A stretch of 64,000 nucleotides of DNA from Streptomyces violascens (GTDB lineage: Bacteria; Actinomycetota; Actinomycetes; Streptomycetales; Streptomycetaceae): positions 310,001-374,000 of the forward strand of contig NZ_BMUA01000002.1 of assembly GCF_014649955.1 (NCBI RefSeq), in the 5' to 3' direction. The translations under genes and the position numbers were made by a program. Each line of letters starts with the position of its first letter. Positions within the stretch are counted from its first letter, which is position 1. This document shows, one piece after another, positions 17,801 to 26,281 of the stretch. Under the pieces are notes generated by a model. That model was not told where the DNA came from. It saw only the letters and a program-made list of their open reading frames with translations, and did not search any database.

Positions 17801-17969
17801 GGCGTACCGCCCCTTCTTCACACCCTCCGCGCACCCTTCTTCGGGCTGCGTGTTCGAGGTCAACACCCGTACACGGCAAGGCAGTCGAACCCTCTCACTC
17901 GATGCAGGGTCGCGCCGCCGTACCCGGGCTCCGAAGTCAACTCGCCTTTTCCTGCCGGGAGATACCGCC

Positions 17970-19367
17970 ATGTCCGCACGCCCCGCCGCCACCGCAACCG
18001 CCACCGCTTCCGCCGCCGTCGAGTCCGCCGACCCCTGCTGCGCGGCGCCGCTGCCGGTGCTCGGCCGCGATGTCACCGTGCCGCTGGTCACCGGCGGCGA
18101 GGTGACGTACGCCGCCCTCGACTACGCGGCGAGCGCGCCCGCCCTCCAGCGGGTCTGGGACGACGTCGCCGCGTACGCCCCCTACTACGGCAGCGTGCAC
18201 CGCGGGGCCGGTTACCTCTCGCAGCTCTCCACCGACCTGTTCGAGAACAGCCGCGTCACGGTGGCCGAGTTCCTCGACTGCCGCCCCGGCGACCAGGTCG
18301 TCTTCACCCGCTCCACCACGGACTCGCTGAACCTGCTCGCCCAGGTGATCCCGGCCGGCTGCGAGGTCTTCGTCTTCGAGACCGAGCACCACGCCTCGCT
18401 GCTGCCGTGGCAGGGCGCCCGCGTGACGTACCTGAACGCGCCGCGCACCCCGCAGCAGGCCGTCGAGACCCTGGAGCGCGCGCTCGCCGACCGCGACCCC
18501 TACGGACCCGCGCTCGTGTGCGTCACCGGCGCGTCCAACGTCACCGGTGAGCTGTGGCCGGTGAAGGAACTCGCCGCCGCGGCGCACGCCCACGGCGCCC
18601 GCATCGTCCTGGACGCCGCCCAGCTCGCGCCCCATCACCCCGTCTCCGTACGGGAGTTGGACGTCGACTGGATCGCCTTCTCCGGACACAAGCTGTACGC
18701 GCCGTTCGGCTCGGGCGTGCTCGCCGGGCGCGCGGACTGGCTCCAGGAGTCCGAGCCGTACCTGGCCGGCGGCGGCGCCTCCAAGAAGGTCGCGCGGCGC
18801 GCCGACGGCGGCGTGGACGTCGAGTGGCACACCACGGCCGCCCGCCACGAGGCCGGGTCGCCCAACGTCATCGGCGTCTACTCCATCGCCTCCGCCTGCA
18901 AGGCGCTGACCGAGGCGGGCTTCGACTCGCTGGTCGAGCGGGAGCGGCACCTGATCGCGAAGGTGCGGGCCGGCCTGGCGGAGGTGCCCGAGGTCCGGGT
19001 CCTCTCGCTCTTCGGCGACGACGCGCCCCGGGTCGGCGTCATCTCGTTCGTCGTCGACGGCTGGAACAGCTCGCACTTCGCTGCGGCGCTGTCCGCGGAG
19101 TACGGCATCGGGGTGCGCGACGGCCTCTTCTGCGCCCACCCGCTGGTGCGTACGCTGCTCGGCAGCGACCCGCAGGACCCGGGCGAGTGCGGGGCCCCCG
19201 AGGCGGAGCCGGGCGAGCGCTCCCTGAACGCGATCCGGGTCAGCTTCGGGGCGGGCACCCCGGACGAGCACGTCGACCGCTTCGTGCGGGCTGTGCGGGA
19301 GCTGGTTACGCAGGGGGCGAAGTGGCAGTACCGCACGGAGTCGGGGCGCTGCGTCCCGGCGGTATGA
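17970..19367 (+). CDS. Class V aminotransferase / cysteine-desulfurase-like enzyme under SAM-IV control
   Basis: 465 residues of the NifS/SufS-like fold. The PLP lysine is in FSGHKLYAPFGSG (K241), the cofactor Asp and Gln are in VLDAAQLAPHH, and a late Cys in GLFCAHPL may be catalytic. The frame is open from 17850, but ATG 17970 has GGGAG 9 bases upstream and gives the usual low-complexity Ala-rich N-terminus. Because the SAM-IV element precedes it, a role in sulfur transfer from cysteine or a related sulfur amino acid is likely; the real substrate is unknown. The repeat region 19472-19620 follows. Confidence 0.85.
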   Translation: MSARPAATATATASAAVESADPCCAAPLPVLGRDVTVPLVTGGEVTYAALDYAASAPALQRVWDDVAAYAPYYGSVHRGAGYLSQLSTDLFENSRVTVAEFLDCRPGDQVVFTRSTTDSLNLLAQVIPAGCEVFVFETEHHASLLPWQGARVTYLNAPRTPQQAVETLERALADRDPYGPALVCVTGASNVTGELWPVKELAAAAHAHGARIVLDAAQLAPHHPVSVRELDVDWIAFSGHKLYAPFGSGVLAGRADWLQESEPYLAGGGASKKVARRADGGVDVEWHTTAARHEAGSPNVIGVYSIASACKALTEAGFDSLVERERHLIAKVRAGLAEVPEVRVLSLFGDDAPRVGVISFVVDGWNSSHFAAALSAEYGIGVRDGLFCAHPLVRTLLGSDPQDPGECGAPEAEPGERSLNAIRVSFGAGTPDEHVDRFVRAVRELVTQGAKWQYRTESGRCVPAV

Positions 19368-19471
19368 ACCCCGCCGGGCCACGCCTTACCGGGGGCTGTC
19401 GCCCCCGGAACCCCCGGGACTCCGCCCCGGACCCCGTTCATCGGTCGCCTGCGGGCCGTCGGTGGCTGGTC

Positions 19472-19620
19472 GCGCAGTTCCCCGCGCCCCTGGCGGCACT
19501 GGGTACAGGCATCTTCAGCCTGTCATGGGGGTCCCCCTGGCCCTTGAGGCCTTGGGGGAGTTTGAGGACGAGCGCCCTCAAGGCGCGCACGGGGTTCGGG
19601 GCGGAGCCCCGAGCAGGGTG
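19472..19620. repeat. Dispersed Streptomyces intergenic repeat with internal hairpin insertion
   Basis: Core A, GCGCAGTTCCCCGCGCCCCT, is at 19472-19491. Core B runs from CATCTTCAGCC (19510) through TTTGAGGACGAGCGCCC (19561-19577) to GGGGCGGAGCCCC (19599-19611). Compared with the copy at 30939, core B is interrupted by about 36 bases (19525-19560) rich in GGGGGTCCCCC and CCTTGGGGG. The region lies between the convergent aminotransferase and Lrp-like genes and may act as a terminator. Confidence 0.75.
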
Positions 19621-19621
19621 G

Positions 19622-19903
19622 TCAGGAATCCAGGCCGATCGCGAAGGCCGCTTCCAGGTCGTGCTGGGAGTACGTCCGGAACGCGACGTGCGTATCCGTG
19701 CCCTCGACCCCGGGAATCTTGCTGATGCTGCCCGGGATGATGTCCGCCAGGTCGTCGTGGCGGGCCACCCTGACCAGCGCGATCAAGTCGTACGTACCCG
19801 TCACCGAGTACACCTCGCTGACGCTGTCGAGCGCCGCGATGGACTCCGCGATCTCGGGAATCCGGTCCACGCTGGTCTTGATGAGCACGATCGCGGTGAT
19901 CAC
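19622..19903 (-). CDS. Stand-alone Lrp/AsnC ligand-binding (RAM) domain protein
   Basis: 93 residues, only the effector-binding half of an Lrp/AsnC regulator. The fold runs ITAIVLIKT ... SVSEVYSVTGTYDLIALVRV ... VEGTDTHVAFRTYS, and the conserved GTYD turn is present; no DNA-binding helix-turn-helix is present. Such proteins form octamers, bind amino acids and can modulate full-length Lrp partners. The ATG overlaps the stop of the upstream rhomboid gene by 3 bases, so it is translated coupled to it. A link between the two activities is not established. Confidence 0.88.
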   Translation of the reverse strand: MITAIVLIKTSVDRIPEIAESIAALDSVSEVYSVTGTYDLIALVRVARHDDLADIIPGSISKIPGVEGTDTHVAFRTYSQHDLEAAFAIGLDS

Positions 19904-20649
19904 GGCTGGCTTTCTCCCTCGGTGGCGGCCGGACCCGCGGGCTTCACGGGCTTTCGGCGTTTCACTCTATCCGCCCCGCGGAAACGGGCCCACGCGTAGA
20001 GGAAGCCGAGGCCGAAGCCGATGAGATGGGCGAGGTAGGCCACCCCGGGCCCCGGCGGCGCGCTCCGGATCGCCAGCCACTGCAGGGCGAACCAGAAGAC
20101 CAGGACCATCCACGCGGGGAAGCGCAGCGGAAGGAACAGCAGGAACGGGAAGATGCTGGTCACCCTGGCTCTGGGGAACAGGCGGAGGAAGGCGCCGAGC
20201 ACCGCCGAGATGGCCCCGGACGCCCCCACCAGGGTCTGGTCCGAATCCGCGTGCGCCGCCGCGTACCCGAGCAGCGCCAGATAGCCGGCCGCCAGGTAGA
20301 ACAGCGCGAACTCCAGCCGGCCCATCCCTTCCTCGGCCATCGCGCCGAAGACGTACAGGAACAGCATGTTGCCGAGCAGATGCAGCCAGCTGCCGTGCAC
20401 GAACAGGGCGGTGAGCGGGGTGAGCAGGGTGTGCGGCCGCCCCGCCGTGAGCTCTTTCGGGATGACGCCCCAGCGGGTGAAGTAGTCGCTCTGGGCGCTC
20501 AGGATCGCGTCACCGGTTCCGTACTCCGTGTTCAGGCCGGAGACCGGGCCGATGACGAAGAGCAGGCAGCAGGCGGTGATCAGGCCATATGTCATGGCCG
20601 GACCGTGCACCGCGCCCTTGAGGATCGCCGCTCCCCGCCGCTTGATCAT
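19900..20649 (-). CDS. Rhomboid-family intramembrane serine protease
   Basis: 249 residues with about six or seven membrane helices. The catalytic dyad is visible: Ser144 in LVGASGAISAVLG and His208 in AYLAHLIGFGLGF. HGSWLHLLGNMLFLYVFG is the conserved helix 2 HxxxN region. It cleaves membrane proteins within the bilayer; substrates are unknown. The frame is open to 20778, but the extension is Arg/Pro-rich and unlike the family, so ATG 20649 is preferred although its ribosome binding site is poor. It overlaps the Lrp-like gene. Confidence 0.88.
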   Translation of the reverse strand: MIKRRGAAILKGAVHGPAMTYGLITACCLLFVIGPVSGLNTEYGTGDAILSAQSDYFTRWGVIPKELTAGRPHTLLTPLTALFVHGSWLHLLGNMLFLYVFGAMAEEGMGRLEFALFYLAAGYLALLGYAAAHADSDQTLVGASGAISAVLGAFLRLFPRARVTSIFPFLLFLPLRFPAWMVLVFWFALQWLAIRSAPPGPGVAYLAHLIGFGLGFLYAWARFRGADRVKRRKPVKPAGPAATEGESQP

Positions 20650-20804
20650 GGGGAGAGAATGGCCCAAAGGGAGCTTTCGGTACAGAGCGCCTCGCCGTGC
20701 CGGCGGGCGACGGGTAGGCCGTAGGGTTGCGGGCAGTACTCCCGCAGTTCGACGGCGCACCGCGAGATCCTGGACCATGGAAGTGGAAAAGAGGGCGGCA
20801 CCAC

Positions 20805-21059
20805 ATGACCACCGTTCCCCAGCCGACCACCGAGACCCGGTGGCGCTGCACGCTCTGCGGAAACCTCACCCGTTTCGATGTCACCCGCTCGTCGAAAGTG
20901 ATCGAGTACGTCCACCTGGACCTCGCCGGAGAGCCCAAGGTGGAGGAACGCGAGGTGGTCAGTGAGACCATCGAGTCGGTCCGCTGCCGCTGGTGCAACG
21001 CGGTGGACCAGATCGAGCTAGTGGACCGGCCGGGTACCGACGCCGCGGCCGCCTCCTGA
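20805..21059 (+). CDS. Small zinc-ribbon protein
   Basis: 84 residues. Two CxxC pairs about 42 residues apart (RWRCTLCGNLTRFD and VRCRWCNAVDQI) make a likely zinc ribbon. ATG 20805 follows GAGGGCGGCACCAC; an upstream in-frame extension to 20727 has no ribosome binding site. It is divergent from the rhomboid gene and 45 bases ahead of the NYN gene, perhaps in one transcript with it. Function is unknown; nucleic-acid or protein contact is possible. Confidence 0.75.
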   Translation: MTTVPQPTTETRWRCTLCGNLTRFDVTRSSKVIEYVHLDLAGEPKVEEREVVSETIESVRCRWCNAVDQIELVDRPGTDAAAAS

Positions 21060-21104
21060 GGGCGGCCGCCCGAGCGGTACGGATGACAGTTGGGGTGACG
21101 GATT

Positions 21105-22466
21105 GTGGAGCATGCAAGCGGTGCCGACCCGGCCGCTGCGGCCGGTGACGGCCCCGCCGAGGTGCTCGACCGCCCGCTGCCCGAAGGGGTGCGGCGCCGG
21201 GTCGTCGCCTTCGTCTCGGAGGCGTTCGGCGGCCTGACCGTCACCGAACTGCCGGGACAATTGCGGCAGTACGCCCGTTTCACCCCGACCCGGCGCGCCA
21301 AGTTCGCGGGCAACGCGATGGCCGCCGCGCTGGAGAGCGACCCCGTGTTCCGCCAGCGGATCGGCGAGCGGCTCAAGGAGGCGCAGCCCGAGCTGGCCGG
21401 CGCCGTCGAGGCCGGCTCGCCGCCCGCGGCCGCCGATCCCGTGGACGTGGCGGCGGCCGCCTATGTGCTGCGCCCCACCGGCTGGGTGAAACTGGTCGCG
21501 GCGGCCGGCGAGGAGGCCCAGCGGGCGTTCGCCGAGCGGGCCGACGAGGAGGGCCGGCGCGAACTGGAGCGGCTGCGCGAGGAACTCGCCGAGGCCCGCG
21601 CCCTGATCAAGTCCGAGAACGAGGCGTTGCGTCTCGAACTGCTCGCCGCCCGCAAGGAAGCCGAAACGCTCCAGCGCAAGCTGCGCAGCGCCCAGAGCGA
21701 TGTGAAGCGCGGCGAGGCGGCGCTGCGCCGTACCACCTCCGAGATCGACGGCATCAAGTCCGAGGCGGCCGCCCAGGTGGCCGCCGCCGAGAGCGAGACC
21801 CGGCGCCTCAAGACGCGGCTCGGTGAGGCCGAGGCGGGTCTTGAGGCGAGCCGGCGCGCGGTTCGCGAGGGGCGTTCGGTGGAGGACATGCGGCTGCGGC
21901 TGCTGCTCGACACCGTTCTGGAGAGCGCCCAGGGTCTGCGCCGCGAACTGGCCCTGCCGCCCGCCTCCGTACGCCCCGCCGACACCGTGGACGCGGTCGC
22001 GCCGGGCAACATGACGCCCAAGGACATCGCGGCCCGGGCCCTGTCGGAGACCGACCCGGCGCTGCTCGACCAGCTGCTCGGGCTGCCCCAGGTGCACCTG
22101 GTCGTGGACGGCTACAACGTCACCAAGACGGGCTATCCGACGATGCCGTTGGAGAAGCAGCGGCTGCGGCTGCTCGGCGGCCTGTCCGTGCTCGCCGCGC
22201 AGACGGGCGCCGAGGTCACCTGTGTCTTCGACGGCGCGGAACTGGCGGCTCCGGTGCTGCTCGCGCCGCCCAGGGGCGTACGGGTCCTGTTCTCGAAGCC
22301 CGGGGTGACCGCGGACGAGCTGATCCGTCAGCTGGTGCGGGCCGAGCCGTCCGGGCGGCCCGTGGTGGTCGTCTCGACGGACAAGGAAGTCGCGGACGGC
22401 GTCGCCAAGGCGGGCGCCCGCCCGGTCGCCTCGCTGCTGCTCCTGAAGCGTCTTTCACGCGTCTGA
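21105..22466 (+). CDS. NYN-domain protein with coiled coil (putative RNase or RNA-binding)
   Basis: 453 residues. The C-terminal third (from about 330) is a YacP/NYN PIN-like domain: VHLVVDGYNVTKTGYPTM with the first acidic residue, VTCVFDGAEL, and VVVVSTDKEVADGV. Residues about 140-260 form a long Glu/Arg/Ala coiled coil. In Bacillus the related Rae1/YacP acts on ribosome-bound mRNA; a similar RNA role here is an inference. The GTG start is preceded by a weak purine stretch. Confidence 0.8.
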   Translation: MEHASGADPAAAAGDGPAEVLDRPLPEGVRRRVVAFVSEAFGGLTVTELPGQLRQYARFTPTRRAKFAGNAMAAALESDPVFRQRIGERLKEAQPELAGAVEAGSPPAAADPVDVAAAAYVLRPTGWVKLVAAAGEEAQRAFAERADEEGRRELERLREELAEARALIKSENEALRLELLAARKEAETLQRKLRSAQSDVKRGEAALRRTTSEIDGIKSEAAAQVAAAESETRRLKTRLGEAEAGLEASRRAVREGRSVEDMRLRLLLDTVLESAQGLRRELALPPASVRPADTVDAVAPGNMTPKDIAARALSETDPALLDQLLGLPQVHLVVDGYNVTKTGYPTMPLEKQRLRLLGGLSVLAAQTGAEVTCVFDGAELAAPVLLAPPRGVRVLFSKPGVTADELIRQLVRAEPSGRPVVVVSTDKEVADGVAKAGARPVASLLLLKRLSRV

Positions 22467-22608
22467 CGCATTCAGGGCGTTTGGCAACTCCTGTGTTCAA
22501 TGCCCGAATTCGGGTGATCGCTGACCAGCGCTCCGTCAAGTGCCAACTACTGCGCGTGGGATGACAGTAAAGAATCATCTGGGCCCCGGAGTTTTTTCCT
22601 ATCAGGAT

Positions 22609-22638
22609 TTGAACTGATCACAGGAAGGTCACTAGGGT
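22609..22638 (+). promoter_or_regulatory. Promoter of the first NlpC/P60 gene
   Basis: TTGAAC (22609-22614) and TAGGGT (22633-22638) are spaced 18 bases apart within an unusually A/T-rich patch (AGTTTTTTCCTATCAGG just upstream). It implies a leader of about 100 bases before GTG 22742. Confidence 0.5.
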
Positions 22639-22741
22639 CGGGCCTCGTACCTTCACGCATTGATCACTCGTCCCGGGGTGACCGTGAAGGTCCCGCCGAG
22701 TGTGCCCTGTTCGGCGGCTGAGGAAGAAGGAGCTCGCCTTC

Positions 22742-23764
22742 GTGGGGTCCCACCGTCGTCCCAAGCCCGCGAGCCGCACCCGTGTGACCGTGCTCAGCGC
22801 GACCGCGGCCGCAGTCGTGGCCCTTACTTCGCAGGCTGCCCAGGCGGACCCGAAGCCCTCCAAGGACGAGGTCAAGAGCAAGGTCGACAAGCTCTACGAC
22901 GAGGCCGAGCAGGCGACCGAGGCGGCCAACGGCGCCAAGGAGAAGCAGGCCGCCCTGGAGAAGGAGATCGGGCAGATCCAGGACAAGGTCGCCCGCGGAC
23001 AGCAGGAGCTCAACACCCTGCGCAGCGGCCTCGGTTCGATGGCCTCGGCCCAGTACCGCTCCGGCGGCATCGACCCCTCGCTCGCGCTCTTCCTCTCCTC
23101 CAACCCGGACGACTTCCTGGACAAGGCCTCCTCCCTCGACCAGCTGAGCGCCAACCAGACCGAGGCGCTGCAGAAGATCCAGGGCAAGCAGCGCACCCTC
23201 GCGCAGGAGCGCAAGGAGGCCGAGGGCAAGCTGAAGGACCTCGCCGACACCCGCAAGGTGCTCGACGACAAGAAGAAGGAAGTCCAGGGCAAGCTCGGCG
23301 ACGCGCAGACCCTGCTCAACTCCCTGACCGCGCAGGAGAAGGCCGCGCTCGCCGCCGACGACGCGCGCGCCAACCGCTCCAACGAGCGCCCGAACCTCGG
23401 CGATGTGCCCGCCTCGGGTGTCGGCGGCGCCGCCCTCGCCGCGGCCCAGACCCAGCTCGGCAAGCCGTACAGCTATGGCGCGACCGGCATGGCCACCTTC
23501 GACTGCTCGGGTCTGACGGGCTATGCCTACGGCCAGGCCGGCGTCCACCTGCCGCGCACCTCGCAGGAGCAGGCCAACGCGGGCACCCGGATCGGCCGCG
23601 GCGACCTCAAGCCCGGCGACCTGGTGCTCTTCTTCGGCGACCTGCACCACATCGGCCTCTACGCGGGCAACGGCATGGTGCTGCACGCGCCGAGGACCGG
23701 CACGGTCGTGCGCTACGAGTCGATGGACAACATGCCGTTCCAGTTCGGTGTGCGCATCGGCTGA
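22742..23764 (+). CDS. NlpC/P60 (C40) peptidoglycan endopeptidase, copy 1
   Basis: 340 residues. A signal peptide (ATAAAVVALTSQAAQA) is followed by a long coiled coil (about 40-215) and a C-terminal NlpC/P60 domain with Cys255 in TFDCSGLTGYAYGQAG and His in LHHIGLYAGNG and VLHAPRTG. It should cut D-Glu-diaminopimelate bonds in stem peptides outside the cell during growth or sporulation. GTG 22742 has AAGGAG 11 bases upstream; the longer frame from 22700 would bury the signal peptide. A close paralogue follows. Confidence 0.92.
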   Translation: MGSHRRPKPASRTRVTVLSATAAAVVALTSQAAQADPKPSKDEVKSKVDKLYDEAEQATEAANGAKEKQAALEKEIGQIQDKVARGQQELNTLRSGLGSMASAQYRSGGIDPSLALFLSSNPDDFLDKASSLDQLSANQTEALQKIQGKQRTLAQERKEAEGKLKDLADTRKVLDDKKKEVQGKLGDAQTLLNSLTAQEKAALAADDARANRSNERPNLGDVPASGVGGAALAAAQTQLGKPYSYGATGMATFDCSGLTGYAYGQAGVHLPRTSQEQANAGTRIGRGDLKPGDLVLFFGDLHHIGLYAGNGMVLHAPRTGTVVRYESMDNMPFQFGVRIG

Positions 23765-24003
23765 CCCGCCTTCCCCTCCGTCAGCTGCCGATGCCGCCCA
23801 AACGGGCGAATTACGGCAACTCGCACTGACGCCACGCCCCGCCGGTGACCTGTGCTCTCCGGTGGGGCGTCACTTTGCGTAGGCGGCGGGGTCGTTGGCC
23901 GCCCGGTGTGCGCCCGGTTACTGTCCGGCGTGCGGTTTCCCCGGTGACTCGCCGCCCGCCCGGGCGGCAGGGGCCGCACGCAGTGCAAGGGAGTGCGGCA
24001 TAC

Positions 24004-25032
24004 GTGGCGTCCCATCGCCGGCCTTCGCAGTCGGGCCTGACCCAGAGCGCCCGCGTCACCGTCCTTTCGGCCGCGGCGGCAACCGCCGCGGCAGCCCTCG
24101 CGGCCCCCGCGGCGAGCGCCGACCCGCACGGGCCGGCCTCCTCGGTACGGGCCAAGGTGGACCGCCTCTTCGAGGAGGCCGAGCAGGCCACCGAGCAGTA
24201 CGACAAGGCCGACGCGCACGCGAAGGAGCTGCGCAAGCAGGTCAAGCAGGCGCAGGACGGCGTCGCGCGCGGCCAGGACAGGATCAACCGCATGCGGGGC
24301 GCGCTCGGCGCGATCGCCGGGGCGCAGTACCGACAGGGCGGCATCGACTCCACGCTCGCCCTGCTCCTGTCCTCGAACCCGGCCACGTATCTCGACCGGG
24401 CCGCCACCCTCGACCGGCTGAGTGAGCGTCAGACCAGCGCGCTCCAGGACCTCCAGCGCGAGCAGCGGCGCCTGTCCCAGCAGCGCGCCGAGGCCGGCCG
24501 CAAACTCGCCGAGCTGGAGCGCAGCCGCACCGAGGTGGCCCGGCACAAGCGGACCGTGGAGTCGAAGCTGGCCGAGGCGCGCCGCACGCTGAACGCGATG
24601 CCCACCGACGAGCGGGCCGCCTTCGCCCGCGCCTCCCGCACGGGACGCACCGAACTGCCCGCGCTCTCCGACTCGGCGCCCGCCTCCGCGCGGGCCGCGG
24701 CGGCCGTGATGGCGGCCCGCGCGGCGATCGGCAAGCCGTACATCTGGGGCTCCAGCGGTCCCGCCGGGTTCGACTGTTCGGGCCTGATGCAGTGGTCGTA
24801 CGCCCAGGCCGGGCTCGGCCTGCCGCGCACCTCGCAGGAGCAGCGGTACGCCGGCCGCCAGGTGCCGCTCTCCGAGGCGAAGCCGGGCGACCTGATCACG
24901 TACCGGCACGACGCCAGCCACATCGCCATGTACATGGGGAACGGTCAGGTCGTGCACGCTCCGTATCCGGGGGCGCCGGTGCGCTACGACCCCGTGGGGA
25001 TGATGCCCATTTCCTCGGTGACGCGCGTCTGA
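24004..25032 (+). CDS. NlpC/P60 (C40) peptidoglycan endopeptidase, copy 2
   Basis: 342 residues, same layout as copy 1: N-terminus ASHRRP against GSHRRP, an Ala-rich signal peptide ending APAASA, a coiled coil (about 45-215) and an NlpC/P60 domain with Cys258 in GFDCSGLMQWSYAQAG and His in ASHIAMYMGNG and VVHAPYPG. The GTG follows AAGGGAG by 10 bases. The 239-base gap gives it room for its own promoter. The paralogues have diverged most in the coiled coil, which may set their localisation. Confidence 0.92.
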   Translation: MASHRRPSQSGLTQSARVTVLSAAAATAAAALAAPAASADPHGPASSVRAKVDRLFEEAEQATEQYDKADAHAKELRKQVKQAQDGVARGQDRINRMRGALGAIAGAQYRQGGIDSTLALLLSSNPATYLDRAATLDRLSERQTSALQDLQREQRRLSQQRAEAGRKLAELERSRTEVARHKRTVESKLAEARRTLNAMPTDERAAFARASRTGRTELPALSDSAPASARAAAAVMAARAAIGKPYIWGSSGPAGFDCSGLMQWSYAQAGLGLPRTSQEQRYAGRQVPLSEAKPGDLITYRHDASHIAMYMGNGQVVHAPYPGAPVRYDPVGMMPISSVTRV

Positions 25033-25048
25033 CCGTACGATCGGCGCC

Positions 25049-26281
25049 GTGGCAGGTCATGGACGTGGTCGAGGAGTGTGGCGCGGGCGGGCGGCGGGAT
25101 GTGCGCTCACCGCGCTGCTGCTGGTGGCCGGCTGCTCGGCGCCCGGCTCGGCCCCCGACGCCACGGCGAGCCAGGTGCAGCAGGTCCTCGACCGGCGCGC
25201 CGCCGCGGTCCTGAAGCACGACGAGGCCGGCTATCTGGCCGCCGTCGACCCCGCCGCCACCGGCCTGCGGGTGGCCCAGCGCACCGAGCTCGGCAACCTC
25301 GCGCAGGTGCCGATCGGCTCCTGGACGTACAAGGTCACCGGGGTGGACCGGCACGGCGCGACGGCGACCGCCAAGGTGGATCTGCGCTACCGGATCGAGG
25401 GCTACGACAGCGCCCCCGTGACGGCCGCCCGCGCCCTGACCCTCGACCGGCGCGGCGGCAGCTGGTACGTCACCGACGACCGGCCCGCCCAGGGCGCCGC
25501 CCAGCTGCTGTGGCAGCAGGGACCGGTCACGGCCGTACGCGGCGCGCACAGCCTGATCCTCGGAGTGGGCCAGGACCGGGCGAAGCTGGACGGGGTCGCG
25601 GCCGCGGAGGACGCGGCGGTGCCGGCGGTCTCGGCCGCGTGGCCGGGGAAGTGGGCAGGCCGGGTCGTGGTCCTCGTCCCCTCCTCCCTCGACGGCATGG
25701 CCGCGCTGCTCGGCGCGCCCGCCGCCTCCTACCGGGGCATCGCGGCGGTGACCACCGGCGAGGCGGGCGGCGCGGCGGCGGCCCCGGCGGACCGGGTGAT
25801 CGTCAACCCGGAGGCGTACGCGGTCCTCGGTGATCTGGGCCGCAAGGTCGTCCTCACCCACGAGACCACCCATGTCGCGACCCGCGCCCACACCTCGCCC
25901 GCCACCCCGATGTGGCTCTCGGAGGGCTACGCGGACTGGGTCGGCTACCGCGGCACCGGCCGCACCGCCCCCCAGGCCGCCCCCGAACTCCAAAAGGCCG
26001 TCCGCGCGGGCGGCCTGCCCGCCGATCTGCCGAGCGACGCCGACTTCGGCTTCGACGGCGGCGCGGACCGCCTGGCGCGCGCGTACGAGGGCGGCTGGCT
26101 GGCCTGCCGTCTGATCGCCACCCAGTGGGGCGAGGCCACGCTGGCCCGCTTCTACACGAAGGTCGGCGACCAGCCCCACCGCGAGGGGGCGCTGGAGAAG
26201 GCGATGCAGGAGGAACTCGGCCTGTCTCCAAGGGAGTTCACGACGCGGTGGCGGGAGTACGTACGGGGGCAGCTGGCCTGA
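25049..26281 (+). CDS. Lipoprotein with HExxH zinc-peptidase-like motif
   Basis: 410 residues. A lipobox (LLLVAGCSA, C29) follows an Arg-rich n-region. Residues 35-165 resemble an NTF2-like or nuclear-transport-type sensor region, and the C-terminal half carries LTHETTHVAT (HETTH 271-275) and the downstream SEGYADWVGY, as in gluzincin/peptidase MA-like proteins. A secreted, lipid-anchored zinc peptidase is inferred; activity is not proven. It starts only 16 bases after the second NlpC/P60 stop, so the two are probably cotranscribed in cell-wall turnover. Confidence 0.8.
   Translation: MAGHGRGRGVWRGRAAGCALTALLLVAGCSAPGSAPDATASQVQQVLDRRAAAVLKHDEAGYLAAVDPAATGLRVAQRTELGNLAQVPIGSWTYKVTGVDRHGATATAKVDLRYRIEGYDSAPVTAARALTLDRRGGSWYVTDDRPAQGAAQLLWQQGPVTAVRGAHSLILGVGQDRAKLDGVAAAEDAAVPAVSAAWPGKWAGRVVVLVPSSLDGMAALLGAPAASYRGIAAVTTGEAGGAAAAPADRVIVNPEAYAVLGDLGRKVVLTHETTHVATRAHTSPATPMWLSEGYADWVGYRGTGRTAPQAAPELQKAVRAGGLPADLPSDADFGFDGGADRLARAYEGGWLACRLIATQWGEATLARFYTKVGDQPHREGALEKAMQEELGLSPREFTTRWREYVRGQLA

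Noticed and set aside
22467..22741. c-di-AMP (ydaO-type) riboswitch upstream of the first NlpC/P60 gene
   Set aside because: Such elements precede some Streptomyces wall hydrolases, but the conserved blocks I know were not found; only a promoter could be supported.
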